A stretch of 59,901 nt of DNA from CALOCV01 sp942491955 (GCA_942491955.1 CALOCV010000023.1:1-59901), one strand, 5' to 3'. Numbered from the stretch's first letter, positions 1 to 9,406 are shown. Translations and numbers: made by a program. The notes: generated by a model not told the origin, from the sequence alone.

Positions 1-256
1 GCGTCGAGGATCGGTGAGCGCCCCATTCCCCTGCTTGAGTCGTGCCGGCACCTGCTCGAAAAATACCTGGGCCATGACCGATGTCCGGTTCGGCCGCCTT
101 GGTAACGAACTCGTCGACGACGTAGACGTCGACGAAGTCCTTCTCGGCCACCGCATTGTCCGTCGCCGAGCGTACACAGCCCACGAGGGACACCGTGCCG
201 ATGAGTGCCAGGAGACCTGCTGCAACGATCTCGATGATCCGCCGTTTGTTGTTCAT
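1..256 (-). CDS. cpaB: CpaB-like Flp pilus assembly protein, N-terminal part
   Basis: The protein runs off the left edge of the window. It starts MNNKRRIIEIVAAGLLALIG, a short basic stretch and one membrane segment, followed by a periplasmic part with the spacing of CpaB/RcpC (VYVVDEFVTKAA). In that family the periplasmic SAF-type domain helps assemble or gate the Tad/Flp pilus secretin. The reading frame breaks near position 75: a second frame continues with QVFFEQVPARLKQGNGALTD, which matches the next part of CpaB, so this is a sequencing-type frameshift. It lies last in the minus-strand order Flp pilin, TadE, TadG, CpaB, which supports the call. Only about 85 residues are visible. Confidence 0.75.
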   Translation of the reverse strand, partial: MNNKRRIIEIVAAGLLALIGTVSLVGCVRSATDNAVAEKDFVDVYVVDEFVTKAAEPDIGHGPGIFRAGAGTTQAGEWGAHRSST

Positions 257-292
257 GGTGGAGTTGTCCTTCTTCTTGTGGATGCTTGGTAG

Positions 293-1233
293 TTAGCTCG
301 ACGATAGATCTGGTTGGACGATTAAATGAGTGCAAGGTCTGGAGTTCCCCGGCGAGCCGAGGTACTCCGACGAAGGTGTCTTGGAGGCAGTACTTGCCTT
401 TGTGATTACCGTCCGGACACTTCTTGCCGAGTTGCTCCGTCGTAGACGTTGCCGTTGAACGAGTATTCGGTGGGTTCTAACGCCGGCGAATCCATCGATC
501 AGATACGGGCCCTTGTTCTTGCAGCCGATCGCCCGAACAGTCCGCCGAGACTTGGATCCGACGAGCACGGTGGGGGGAGGCCGGCGCCGTTTGGGTTCGT
601 GATGCACGCGAATCTTGTTCAGCAGGCCGCCAACGCCGGTGACGCCGTCGACGTACCCCCCGGCGCTGATCGGGACCGAGCAGTCGGCCTTGTCCAATTG
701 GCTGAAGCCCTCCGGGAAGCCACCGAGCAGCCGCCCCCGGCTTGGGGTCGTCGAGGTACAGCACCACGGCCTGGCTCGTGGGAGATAGGTTGGCGGAACT
801 CACGAGCCGTTTTTCGACGAAAGGCACGGTGCTCGCCGCACTCGAGCGCCTCCCAAATATCGCGGGTGGGCCTCAAACAGCACCACGCCGGGCATTGCGT
901 CTCGAGGACCAACCCGGCCGCTGACGTTCTTCTCGACCTCGATGCGGATCTGGTCGCCCCTGCACGCGGATCGGGGGTCTCGTCCGAGATGTTCTGGTCG
1001 GGCTTGCGGTACTGGTCGTAGCTCGAGGCGCCGAGAGCCGATCCGAGAGAGCACGGGGTCGGTGGCGACGGCCAGCGCGGCATGGTTTCCGGCGCCGTTG
1101 GGCCGAGGAGTTCAGCAGACTCGAACCGGCTCTTGTCGACTGTTGCCGCCGCGGCCAGGAGGAGGGCGGGGATCATGGCGATCACCAGGAGCGTGACGAC
1201 GCCGCCGTCGTCCCGGTCGTCTTCGCCAGCCAC
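293..1233 (-). CDS. TadG/TadE-like pilus-associated protein, frameshifted
   Basis: The N-terminus (DDGGVVTLLVIAMIPALLLA, then a short basic stretch) is the cytoplasmic tail plus single membrane helix typical of TadG-like proteins, which sit beside Flp pilus genes. After about 40 residues the frame is lost, and pieces of coding-like sequence continue in other frames (for example DQIRIEVEKNVSGRV near position 950 and a Gly-rich C-terminal part in 293-697). I infer one gene of about 310 codons with several single-base errors. Its place between the TadE-like gene and cpaB fits a tad operon. The exact 3' end is uncertain. Confidence 0.5.
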
Positions 1234-1278
1234 TGCATCGCATCGTCACCTTCAGGGACAGCGCGCGGGGGAGCACCG

Positions 1279-1604
1279 TCAGGGATGCGCGGGATCGATC
1301 TCGATGGCGATCGGCAGGGTGGCGCTCACTGTCCACCGATCGTGAAGGGTCCCGAGGGTTGGTCGGGTGACGTTGATCTCGATGATCGACAGGCGATCGT
1401 CGTCGAGTGACGTTTCCTGGAAGAGGGCGGCCTTAAAACAGCCGCTCGCGGGCGAGGCTCGAGGCCCGGCCCTTGACGCTCAGGAAGTTGCCCAGGACGA
1501 GGATGCCCACCAGCAACACCAGCAGGAAGGGCAGGATCAGAACGGGAGCTTGAGGGCGACGACGTCATGTCGTCGGTGCAGGATGTAGGGCGGTGAGTTT
1601 GCAT
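1279..1604 (-). CDS. TadE-like minor pilin
   Basis: Two frames together give a short protein. One membrane helix (VLILPFLLVLLVGILVLGNF) is followed by a soluble part containing RASSLARERLF and, after a frameshift near 1437, AALFQETSLDDDRLSIIEIN and a C-terminus ending IAIEIDPAHP. That layout of hydrophobic N-terminus, Arg-rich turn and beta-rich tail is what TadE-family pseudopilins look like. It lies between the Flp pilin and the TadG-like gene on the same strand. The start at 1604 is approximate because the frame is also disturbed near 1545. Confidence 0.55.
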
Positions 1605-1675
1605 GGTCCGATTCCGACTGCGGCGCAGTAATGGGGAAATAGGACCTTCCCCCCTCGATCAAAAAGGGAGTGGCC

Positions 1676-1855
1676 TCAGCTGATCACCGTGTCGATGACA
1701 CCTTCGATAAGGTCGCCGAGACCACCGAAAGCGACGCCGAGACCGACGACAACGACGGCGACCAGCGCGGCCATGAGGACGTATTCGATGGCGACGACGT
1801 TCTTCTCTGCCATGACAGCGGTCTCGGCCGAGTACTTCTCAACGATGTTCAGCAT
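1676..1855 (-). CDS. flp: Flp-type pilin subunit
   Basis: A 59-residue protein in one clean frame: a short N-terminal leader, then EYVLMAALVAVVVVGLGVAF, then a short C-terminal tail ending VIDTVIS. This is the standard layout of Flp/Fap pilins. A prepilin leader is cut before a hydrophobic helix that has Glu at +5 and Tyr next to it. The mature pilin polymerises into the Tad pilus after processing by a TadV/CpaA peptidase, and a gene for one begins about 180 bases away on the opposite strand. It is first in the minus-strand tad gene order. The sequence is short but very characteristic. Confidence 0.88.
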   Translation of the reverse strand: MLNIVEKYSAETAVMAEKNVVAIEYVLMAALVAVVVVGLGVAFGGLGDLIEGVIDTVIS

Positions 1856-2034
1856 GTTTCTTCTTGCTCCTTGATGATTCCCGAACCCTCGCCGATCGAG
1901 GTGGGTCGACGACGAACCTAAAGAAGACGTGCTGGACAGGAATCATCAACATTGATGACCAGTGGATTTGAGTGAATTCGTACTGTTTTGCTTCATGATA
2001 CTGCATGCCGCCGTCCGTGAAGCATTGGCGCTCA

Positions 2035-2573
2035 ATGCGCTTCACCGCCCTGCTGTTCGTCGCTGCCGTCTGGCGCATCGGCTTCCAGCCCGAACCGCCT
2101 GCAGGTCCTCGCGTTCATCTTCGGTGGCGCGCTGTTCGCCGTCATCGACATCGAAGGTCCAGACGGCTGCCGGGATATGGATCGTGTTCTCGACGCTTGC
2201 TGCCGTCGCCGGCGGCCTGGTGCCTTGCTGCCGTCGTCAGTCAGAGACCGGCAGGCGCTCGGCACCGGCATAGGCGCTGTGGGCCTTGCTGGAGCAGCAA
2301 GGGCTTTCTTCCTTGGCCTGGTTCGGCTCGACCAGGCTGACCGGGATGGTGATGCTCGGGTTCGGCGATGTCCGGCTGGCCGCCGTGCTCGGCCTCCTGC
2401 TCGGTTGGTACGGCCTGCCGTTCGTGTTGCACGGCGCTCTCGGTGGGTCATGTGTTCGCGCTTGCGGATCGCCGCCGCAATGTCGCCAGCGCGACCGGCG
2501 GCCCCACATGCGCTACTCGTTCGGGCCGCCGCTGATCGCCGGCACGCTCGCCGTGGTGCTGATCGCCGGGTGA
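2035..2573 (+). CDS. cpaA: Prepilin peptidase (TadV/CpaA type), frameshifted
   Basis: Reading across frames gives a hydrophobic protein of about 178 residues with both aspartate motifs of the A24 prepilin peptidase family. FAVIDIE lies near position 2150, and the GxGD-type motif MLGFGDVRLAAVLGLLLGWY lies at about 2352-2411. These integral membrane aspartyl proteases cut the leader from Flp pilins. The C-terminal half (2286-2573) is in one frame and ends GTLAVVLIAG. The N-terminal half is broken by at least two single-base errors. It is divergent from the Flp pilin gene, and the roughly 180-base gap between them must hold both promoters. Confidence 0.75.
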
Positions 2574-2589
2574 TCCCTGCGGGGTCGTC

Positions 2590-3411
2590 TCAGGCCGAGC
2601 GCATCGAGCTGCTCGGTTCCGAAGCGAGGGTCAAGGGCTCGGATCGACGTCGATCAGCTCCGGCAGTGGCCTCCCGAGGGAGCAGCGCCCGATGCGTGTC
2701 GGCGAGCGCCACCGCAGCCAACTGCGAGCGCACGCCCAGCTTCTGCAGAATCGATCGGATCTGTGAGCGAACGGTGGTCAGCGCGACGAAGTGGGCCTTG
2801 GCGATCTCGTCGGCGCTGAGACCCTGTGTGAGCGCAGCCAGCACCAGCGCCTCGCGTTGCGTCAGCTGGGAGAACGTGGCCTGCGCCCGCAGTGCTGTGG
2901 CGCGCTCGACGCGGAGCAGTTCGAGTTTTTCCGCCCGTTCGGTTCGTCCTAGGATCGGTCGTCCGGCGACGGCAGCGTTACTTGAGCGTCGAGTCGACCT
3001 CGTCGAGGTCCTCGACACCAGGATCCAGCCTGGCGGCGTTCGCTTCGAGTTCTCATGCGAGGACGGCCCGTCGACGCTCGGAGGTCAGCAGCGCAGGACC
3101 CGAGCCGAGCGATACGGCGGGACGGATCAGGTTGATGCCGTTGCCATCGCCATTTCGGAGTGTTGATTCCGAGCAGGACGCACTGTGTGGATGTGAATGA
3201 CGTGATGTGCCCCACGACGTCGTCCGCCGAGAAACCGCAGCTGGTCTCGACCGTCCACAGGCGCTCCAGCGGCGCCAGCTCCAAACCAGCAGCAAGCAGG
3301 GAATGCTCCTCGACGACGAGCACACGGCGCCCCAGTTCGTCGCTGATACCCAGCGTCGGAGTGGCGCTGCACCGGCAGCGCCGCCAGTAATTCGGTCAAT
3401 ACCCGCATTTC
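2590..3411 (-). CDS. LuxR-type response regulator, frameshifted
   Basis: The C-terminal part is a clear LuxR/FixJ-type DNA-binding domain. LTQREALVLAALTQGLSADE is followed by the recognition region TTVRSQIRSILQKLGVRSQL. The N-terminal part, in a different frame (about 3050-3323), reads RRVLVVEEHSLLAAGLELA, resembling a receiver-type domain of a kind common in actinobacteria, in which the usual DD pair becomes EE. Frameshifts occur near 3020 and 3325. A DNA-binding transcriptional regulator is a safe call. Its partner kinase and targets are unknown, although it sits immediately 3' of the prepilin peptidase gene, convergent with it. Confidence 0.6.
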
Positions 3412-3784
3412 CGCGTCCTTCAACACGCTCGTCCCGACCTCGGCGCGGCGGTGCGTGCTGTTCGGCTGGTGATGCAGAGATCTTCCCGGCATCACTGCGC
3501 GGCAGCCTTGAACCGTTTCCATCGATCGGTTGAAGATTCACCGAAATAGGTCGTGCACCATCGAGAAGGGGCGACGCGAGATGATCTTGTCTAGGAAATC
3601 TCAATTTCAAGACGAAAAGCTGATGAATCGCACGATGTTCGGCGAGGCGATCCAGCCGGAGCTCCATATCCGAACCATGGTGTGGAGGTGAGGGCACTCG
3701 GTAGGTGTTGCGGTATCACCATCACCCCGAACCACGACACCCTATGACTTCTTCCGACTCGAACATCTGGGACACCCCGTCGTC

Positions 3785-4049
3785 ATGATGGTCGGCATGG
3801 AGAACTTCGACATCTCGGTGAAGTGCGGCACCTGCGTTACCACGGGCGCCACCGCCTGCGCCGACTGCATCGTCACGCACCTGCTCGCCAACGACGACGG
3901 TCAGGTGGGCTTCGTCACCGTGCCGATCGCGGCGCCGGTCACAGGCGCACGAGCGGGCGATCACCCTGTTCGGCGCAGCCGGAGGAAACCTCGACGATCC
4001 GATGGGAGTTCGTGCCCGTGTCAACGAGTTCGAACGTCACGCGGCGTAA
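3785..4049 (+). CDS. Conserved small Cys-rich actinobacterial protein
   Basis: The reading runs MENFDISVKCGTCVTTGATA, then CADCIVTHLLANDDG, and after a frameshift near 3950 a tail AITLFGAAGGNLDDPMGVRA ending in TAA at 4047-4049. The paired cysteines (CGTC and CADC) suggest a small metal-binding module. I recognise the pattern as a conserved hypothetical protein found near queG in actinobacteria, but I know of no function. The downstream gene is queG on the same strand. Confidence 0.55.
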
Positions 4050-4128
4050 AAAAAAAAGCAGCCGACCCGAAAAACAGGCGAATGAGCAGAGCCGTACCCT
4101 GGAAAAAAAAAAAAAAAAAAAAAAAAAA
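4050..4128. other. Adenine homopolymers in GC-rich DNA
   Basis: Directly after the TAA of the small Cys-rich protein the sequence has a run of 10 A, and at about 4103-4128 a run of about 26 A, in DNA that is otherwise GC-rich. The runs lie just upstream of the queG start. Runs like this are not expected in such a genome and most likely reflect read or consensus errors. They make the queG start uncertain. Confidence 0.5.
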
Positions 4129-4130
4129 GA

Positions 4131-5310
4131 CGTGGATGCGAAACGCCACGACCCGCTTCCCTCGATCGACGACATGCGCGCCGACCCTCGCCGAGCACGG
4201 CATCACCCACGTCGGCGTCACCTTCGGCCGACGTGTTGCTCGATGCTTGCGCGGCGCTCCCTTTTCGAACGACTTGCCGGACTCCACGGTGGGATGGAAT
4301 TCACCTACCGCGATCCGCAGCGATCGACCGATCCTGTGCGCTCCGTCGTCGGGCGCCCGTTCGGTCATCGTCGCTGCCAAGCCGTATCTGACCGATGACG
4401 ACCCTGCTGGCGCCACGCCCCGCTGCCGGACCACACGCGCTACGTCGGGCGCTACGCCTGGGTCGACCACTACGCGCCGCTGCGCGCCTGCGCTGCGCTC
4501 GGTCTGTCGGTCGATCCGTGCCGCCGATCACCGAGCGGTTGCCTTCGCCGACGACAACTCGATCGTCGACCGCGCCGCGGCCCACCGCGCCGGTCTCGGC
4601 TGGTTCGGCAAGAACGCCAACCTGCTCGTGCCCGGGCGGGAGAAGCTGGTTCCTGTTGGGATGCGTGGTCACCGACCGCCGAGGTGCGCCTGAAGCACCC
4701 CTGGCCGCGCTCGTCGCCGATGGCTGCGGCACCCGCGAGCGCTGCATCCTGGCGTGCCCGACCGGGGCCATCGTGGCGCTTCCGCGTCCGCTCGATGCGC
4801 GCCGGTGCCTGTCCTGGACCCTCCAGATCGGACCGACGTTCCCTCCGGGACCGCGGGTGGCGCGGTGGGGGATCGCCTCTACGGCTGCGACGACTGCCAG
4901 GACGGTGTCCGCCCAATCGGGTGGGAGCTCGTCGGGCCAGCGACCCCGACCGCCCGTCGATGGTCCCCGCCGGTCGCCGCGACCAGGCATGGTGCCGCTG
5001 AGATCGAGGTGCTCGCCGCCACCGACGAAGAGCTCCTCGAGCGCCACGGTCGGCTACATCGCCAAGCGCGATCCCCGCTACCTGCGTCGCAACGCCCTGG
5101 TGATCCTCGCCGTCGGCGATGGCGGCGACCCCCAGGTCAACAGGCCCTGGGCGGCCCTCGCCCGCCCGATCCGCTCCTGCGAGCGCACGGCCGTGTGGTC
5201 GGCCAGGCGCCCTGGATGCGACGATCTCCTGGTGGACCTCGCCGACGACCCCGACCCCCAGGTGCGCGATGCGAGCTTGCAGGTCGTCGGAGCCGGAGCG
5301 CGCCGGGTGA
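4131..5310 (+). CDS. queG: Epoxyqueuosine reductase QueG, frameshifted
   Basis: QueG reduces epoxyqueuosine to queuosine in tRNA using cobalamin and two [4Fe-4S] clusters. Visible landmarks, in order but across several frames, are AEHGITHVGVTF at the start, GARSVIVAAKPYLTDDD, the family motif HRAGLGWFGKNANLLVPG, a first cluster region CGTRERCILACPTGAI and a second YGCDDCQDGV. The C-terminal HEAT-like region has DPRYLRRNALV and ADDPDPQVRDASLQVVG. Some cluster cysteines are altered, which fits base errors rather than loss. It is followed with a GTGA overlap by a glycosyltransferase. The gene order points to an actinobacterial (possibly acidimicrobial) source. Confidence 0.8.
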
Positions 5311-6456
5311 AGCACCTGCTGGTCACCAACGACTTCCTGCCCAAGATCGGCGGGATCCAGTCGTACCTGCGGGAGGGCGCGGCGCCGCCCGCTCCGGCGA
5401 CGAGGCGACGGTGCTCACCACCGCCTATGCCGGCGCGGCCGCCTTCGACGTCACAGAGCACTGATCGCCATCGAGCGCATCGACGAAATGGTAGTCATGC
5501 TGCCCACGCCAGCCTGCTGGTGCGACGCATCGACGGGCTGGCCGAGCGGCGGCGGCGCCGACCTGGTCTTGCTCGACCCGGCCCTGCCCCTCGGTCACCT
5601 CGGGCCTTCGCTCGGCCTCCGAATGGCCTGGTGCTGCACGGCGCCGAGGTCACCGTTCCCGGACGGGGTGCCCGGGGCCTCGCCTCGCCCTGGTGGCGCA
5701 CCCTGCGGGGGGCATCGCCAGAGGACCGCCGCCGGTGGCTGTTCCGTCGATGAGGCCGAGCGCGCCGCGAGGCGTGGCCTGCCCGTGGAGGTCGTGCTCG
5801 GCGTCGACGTCGACCGGTTCGGCCTGGCCGACGCCGAGGCCCGGGCCGCGGTTCGGCCAGCGTTGGGGCATCGGCACCCGGAGGGACCACCCTGGGTGGT
5901 GCCTTCAGGGTCAGCCGTCTCGTGCCCCGCAAGGGCATGGACGTGCTGATCCAGGCCGCCGCCCGCCTGGAGGGACCGGGTCCAGACCTCCTCGCCGAGG
6001 TCGTCATCGGCGGCACCGGGCGGACCGGGCCCGCCTCGAGCGCCTGGCGACCGAGCTCGCCGCCCTGCTCGCCTGGTCGGGCGGGTCGACGACGACGACC
6101 TCCCCGGCCTCTACGGCGCCGCCGACGTTTCGCCATGGACTGCCGCAACCGTTGGGCTGGGCCTGGAGCAAGAGGGCCTGGCACCGTTCCCGGAGGCGGG
6201 CGGGGCGCGGCATCCCCCAGATCGCCGGCCAGTGGCGGTGCGCGCCGAAGCCGTGGCCCACGGCGAGACCGGGCTGGTGGTGGACGACCCCAAACCGGCC
6301 GGTGCCTTGGCCGGGATGCCCTGGCGTCGCTGATCGTCGATCCCGAGCGCCCGGGCCAGGATGGGCGAGCGACCCGCCTGGAGCGAGCGGGTGGCCGAGT
6401 TCTCCTACGACGTGCTCGCCGAACGGCTCGGCGACACCCTCGGCGTGTACGACTGA
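5307..6456 (+). CDS. Glycosyltransferase family 4 (PimB-like), frameshifted
   Basis: The GTG start overlaps the queG stop. The beginning, VKHLLVTNDFLPKIGGIQSY, is the nucleotide-sugar GT4 N-terminus of the PimB/PimC type (actinobacterial mannosyltransferases). After several frame changes the C-terminal Rossmann domain follows: LVPRKGMDVLIQAAARLEG, then a GIPQIAG segment and AVAHGETGLVVDDP, ending SYDVLAERLGDTLGVYD before TGA at 6454-6456. The ARG-x-E type acceptor loop is damaged (GLEQEG in one frame). The product would transfer a sugar from a nucleotide donor to a membrane lipid. The exact substrate cannot be read from this. Confidence 0.72.
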
Positions 6457-6508
6457 GCAGCCGCTGGCAGACCGACCTGGTGGACTGAAGAGCTGGCAGA
6501 CTGAAACG

Positions 6509-7027
6509 GTGAATGCCCACACGGTCGACACCGACGAGGACACGTCCATCCGTTCGGCCGGCGACGTGATCGTCGTCGCCGACGTCGTCGGCACCGCCGC
6601 CTTCGTCGTCACCGCACTCACGGCGGCGATCGTGTTCTCCACGGCGAGCCAGTGGGTGGGGGCGATCACGGCGATGGGGCTGTTCGCGATCGGGGTGTTC
6701 GCCTTCCTGTGGTCGTTCTTCAACGCCGTGCAGCGCAGCCGCGAGGAGGAGATCTCCGTCACGCAGGTGTACCTGCTGCTCGGCTCGCCGACACCGGCAC
6801 GCGTACGACGGATCATGCTGGCGATGCTGGCGATCCAGACCGTTGTCGGTATCGGTACTGCGGTCGCCCGTTCGGAGGCCGCAGACGGTTCCCCGGGCAC
6901 GTCTCTCGCGGTCGGCGTCCTGGTCCCGATGTTCGGGATCGGGCTCAATGGTCTGTGGTGTGCGTTCCACGGTGTTGCAGCCGCGACCCGATGGCGCGAC
7001 ATCGGGTGCTCCGATCGACCAGAATGA
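6509..7027 (+). CDS. Conserved membrane protein, unknown function
   Basis: One clean frame of 172 residues starting with GTG at 6509. It has about four hydrophobic helices: VIVVADVVGTAAFVVTALTA; a helix pair around AITAMGLFAIGVFAFLWSFF; a third near IMLAMLAIQTVVGIGTAVA; and a last GVLVPMFGIGLNGLWCAF. A basic/acidic linker follows helix two. The family is common in actinobacteria but I know of no function. The stop codon overlaps the ATG of the next gene (ATGA), so the two are probably translated together. Confidence 0.6.
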   Translation: MNAHTVDTDEDTSIRSAGDVIVVADVVGTAAFVVTALTAAIVFSTASQWVGAITAMGLFAIGVFAFLWSFFNAVQRSREEEISVTQVYLLLGSPTPARVRRIMLAMLAIQTVVGIGTAVARSEAADGSPGTSLAVGVLVPMFGIGLNGLWCAFHGVAAATRWRDIGCSDRPE

Positions 7028-7310
7028 CGACCATGGCTGAGACCAGCATCGAGATCATCACCATCGAGGCTCCCCACGAGCGGGTCTGGCAGATCGCCGT
7101 CGACCTCGAGAGTTATCCGATGTGGGCCCACGACATCAAGGACGACAACATCCGGGCGACCGACGAACTCGGCCGTCCGCTCGAGGTGGAGTTCCGTGCC
7201 TCGGCGTTGGGACGCAGCACGCACTACATCTTGAAGTACGACTACTCGAACGCCCCGTTCGAGATGGGCTGGACGATGTTGAGCGGTGACATCCAGCGTC
7301 TGGATCGACG
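7024..7310 (+). CDS. SRPBCC (polyketide cyclase-like) protein, 3' truncated at a join
   Basis: The start MTTMAETSIEIITIEAPHER, followed by VWQIAVDLESYPMWAHDIKD, is the N-terminal strand-helix of the START/SRPBCC ligand-binding fold; FEMGWTMLSGDIQR is the next conserved stretch. About 95 residues are present of the usual 145. At about 7,300-7,330 the homology stops and the sequence becomes the 3' end of an unrelated minus-strand gene. The ATG at 7024 overlaps the upstream stop. The truncation is probably an assembly join, not a biological event. Confidence 0.65.
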
Positions 7311-7335
7311 GCGTCCACCCGCTCGTGGTCGACCA
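7295..7335. other. Probable assembly join: actinobacterial to Desulfobacterota-like DNA
   Basis: The plus-strand SRPBCC reading frame loses its family pattern here, and a minus-strand DUF502 reading begins immediately (its C-terminal VFVPSVPTLTMGSLHVV is encoded just to the right). Base composition drops from strongly GC-rich to intermediate across the same point. The precise base cannot be fixed. Confidence 0.65.
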
Positions 7336-7771
7336 CGTGCAGGCTGCCCATCGTCAGGGTCGGCACCGAGGGCACAAAAACGGTTACGCTGCCGTTATCG
7401 TTTTCTTCCATGACAAAGCCCAGCACCCCGGTTCCCGGTCCATACAGCTGCACCAGCGCGGCGCGATACGCGGTTTTTTCGGCGAAACCTTTAAGCGCGT
7501 TGCTGAGGATTGCATAGCCCGGAATCTGACTCAGGATCGTACGCTCAAACCGTTCAAGAGACCAGGAACCCAGCCGGGTTCTGGCAAATGCACCCACCAC
7601 GAAACAGAGCGTCAGCACCAGTGCGACCGCCAGGATAACGGCGCCAATGACGCTGGTGTAGAGTTAAAGTTTAGCGGCTCAACGATGTTCTCAAGAATCT
7701 CGACGATTTTTGCATCAACAGCAAAACGATGACGGCCAAAAGGTACCAGACACGGATTTATTCTTCTTCAT
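7318..7771 (-). CDS. DUF502 family membrane protein
   Basis: The ATG at 7769-7771 begins MKKNKSVSGTF. After frame errors near 7700-7740 the protein reads VIGAVILAVALVLTLCFVVG, then GSWSLERFERTILSQIPGYA, VQLYGPGTGVLGFVMEENDN, and VFVPSVPTLTMGSLHVV. This order of two N-terminal helices, the ERTILSQIPGYA stretch and the FVPS-PT loop is characteristic of the DUF502 family, whose function is unknown. The 3' end lies at the probable contig join, so the C-terminus may be incomplete. Confidence 0.7.
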
Positions 7772-7803
7772 GACAAAAAAACCTCCCCTCTCTCGCGCAG
7801 CCA

Positions 7804-8583
7804 TTAAAGTCTGCTTTCATTTTTACCCAACAGCGCCGCTTTCAAGAACTCCCGGTTAAAGCGCGCAATATGAGAAATGGACACTTCTTTGGGACATGCA
7901 TTCTCACACATCCGATGATTGGTACAATTGCCGAATCCGCAGTTGTCCATTTCCCTGAGCATCGCCATGACACGCTGCTGGGCTTCGGGTTGTCCCTGGG
8001 GCAGCAGGGCCAACTGGGATACCTTGGCGCTGACAAACAGCATGGCCGAAGCATTGGGACAGGATGCCACACAGGCGCCGCAACCGACACAGGCCGCAGC
8101 ATCCATAGCCTCCTCAACTGTTTGCTGGGCGATGGGGATGGCGTTGGCATCCGGTGTACCGCCGGTATTTACCGATATATAACCGCCGGCTTGTATGATT
8201 TTATCCAGGGCACTGCGGTCCACGATCAGGTCTTTGATCACCTTAAACGCCCGGGCGCGAAAGGGTTCCACCACAAGCGTATCCCCATCGTTAAACGCGC
8301 GCATGTGCAGCTGGCAGATGGTCATCCCCTGGCCGTGGCCATGGGGGATGCCGTTTACCATGGCCCCACAGGTACCGCAAATTCCCTCGCGGCAGTCGTT
8401 GTCAAATTCGATCGGTTCTTTGCCCTCGAGAATCAGCTTTTCATTTAAAGCATCCAGCATTTCCAGAAATGACATATTGGGATCCACGTCTTGGGCAGGA
8501 ACGGTTTCGAATCGTCCCCGTTCCAGGGGTCCTGCCTGGCGCCAGACTTTCAGAGTGATGTTGATTTTTATAGGTTCACTCAT
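7804..8583 (-). CDS. sdhB: Succinate dehydrogenase/fumarate reductase iron-sulfur subunit
   Basis: An intact 259-residue frame. It carries the [2Fe-2S] ligands (CREGICGTC, with a further Cys in MTICQLHM), the first ferredoxin-like motif CVGCGACVASCP, and a second Cys group CGFGNCTNHRMCENACPK. That arrangement is the SdhB/FrdB subunit that passes electrons between the flavoprotein and the quinone in the membrane. The long N-terminal KINITLKVWRQ and the NCTNH segment match the menaquinone-type enzymes of delta-proteobacteria and related groups. The start codon overlaps the sdhA stop (TAATG), as expected for an sdhAB pair. Confidence 0.92.
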   Translation of the reverse strand: MSEPIKINITLKVWRQAGPLERGRFETVPAQDVDPNMSFLEMLDALNEKLILEGKEPIEFDNDCREGICGTCGAMVNGIPHGHGQGMTICQLHMRAFNDGDTLVVEPFRARAFKVIKDLIVDRSALDKIIQAGGYISVNTGGTPDANAIPIAQQTVEEAMDAAACVGCGACVASCPNASAMLFVSAKVSQLALLPQGQPEAQQRVMAMLREMDNCGFGNCTNHRMCENACPKEVSISHIARFNREFLKAALLGKNESRL

Positions 8584-9397
8584 TATTTGTAACTCCTTTG
8601 GGTCAATTCGACATTTTCAAAAACAAGCGGTTCTTTGTAACGTTCGGGCTGCATGCCGTCACCCTGATACCCCCAGGCCGACACGTGGCAGAAATTATCG
8701 TCGTCCCGGATCGCTTCGCCCTCATCGCTTTGGGACTCCTCACGCAAATGGCCACCGCAGGATTCCTTGCGATCCAGCGCATCGATCGCCATCAGCTCTC
8801 CAAGTTCCAGAAAATCAGCCAGACGCCCTGCCTTTTGTAGATTTAGGCAATAGCTGCGATCATTTCCCGGGACCTTTAAATTGCGCCAGAACTCCCCTCT
8901 CTTCCGAGTTGCCGGACCTTCTCGATTGCTGCCCGTAGGCCGGTCTCGTTGCGCGTCACCCCGACATGGTCCTCCATAATCCGGCCCAGTTCCTTGTGGA
9001 TACTGTCAACTGTGCGCTTGCCGTTTATGGAGAAAAGCCGCTTGATGCGCGCGTCAACCTCTTGATGGGACGCTTTGAATGCTTCATGATCGAGGCTCAC
9101 ATCCGGCAGATCAGCTTCGGCCAGGTAGCCGGCGACCGCGTACGGTGCGATGAAGTAGCCGTCCGCCAAGGCCTGCATGAGCGAATTGGCACCCAGACGA
9201 TTGGCCCCATGGTCCGCGAAGTTGGCTTCACCCAATACGAACAAGCCAGGGACAGTGCTCATCAGATTGTAATCCACCCAGAGCCCACCCATGGTAAAAT
9301 GGGCGGATGGATAGATCATCATCGGTGTTCCAGTGATCCTGATCGATAATGTTTTTGTACATGTCGAACAGATTGCCGTACTTCTTCAACAGCATCT
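8583..9397 (-). CDS. sdhA: Succinate dehydrogenase/fumarate reductase flavoprotein, C-terminal part
   Basis: This is the C-terminal portion of SdhA/FrdA. KKYGNLFDMYKNIIDQDHW is followed by MMIYPSAHFTMGGLWVDYNL, the Arg/His active-site neighbourhood of the family, then LFVLGEANFADHGANRLGAN and SLMQALADGYF (FAD-binding end). After a frameshift between 8793 and 8880 the tail MAIDALDRKESCGGHLREES follows and ends at 8583. The N-terminal two thirds are missing because the sequence changes to chlamydial DNA at about 9,397. It would form a complex with the adjacent SdhB. Confidence 0.85.
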
Positions 9398-9406
9398 GAA
9401 AAATCG
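9388..9406. other. Probable assembly join: Desulfobacterota-like to chlamydial DNA
   Basis: SdhA homology ends within a few bases of 9,397, and a minus-strand AT-rich frame of chlamydial style takes over on the other side. Both genes are cut in mid-domain, and the base composition changes sharply at the same point. Confidence 0.7.

Noticed and set aside
5495..6970. A 491-residue minus-strand open frame
   Set aside because: Arg/Pro-rich shadow of the GT4 and membrane protein genes in GC-rich DNA; no family motifs, while the plus strand has clear ones.
6004..7224. A 406-residue minus-strand open frame
   Set aside because: It is antisense to a conserved membrane protein and an SRPBCC protein; composition is that of a GC-rich shadow.
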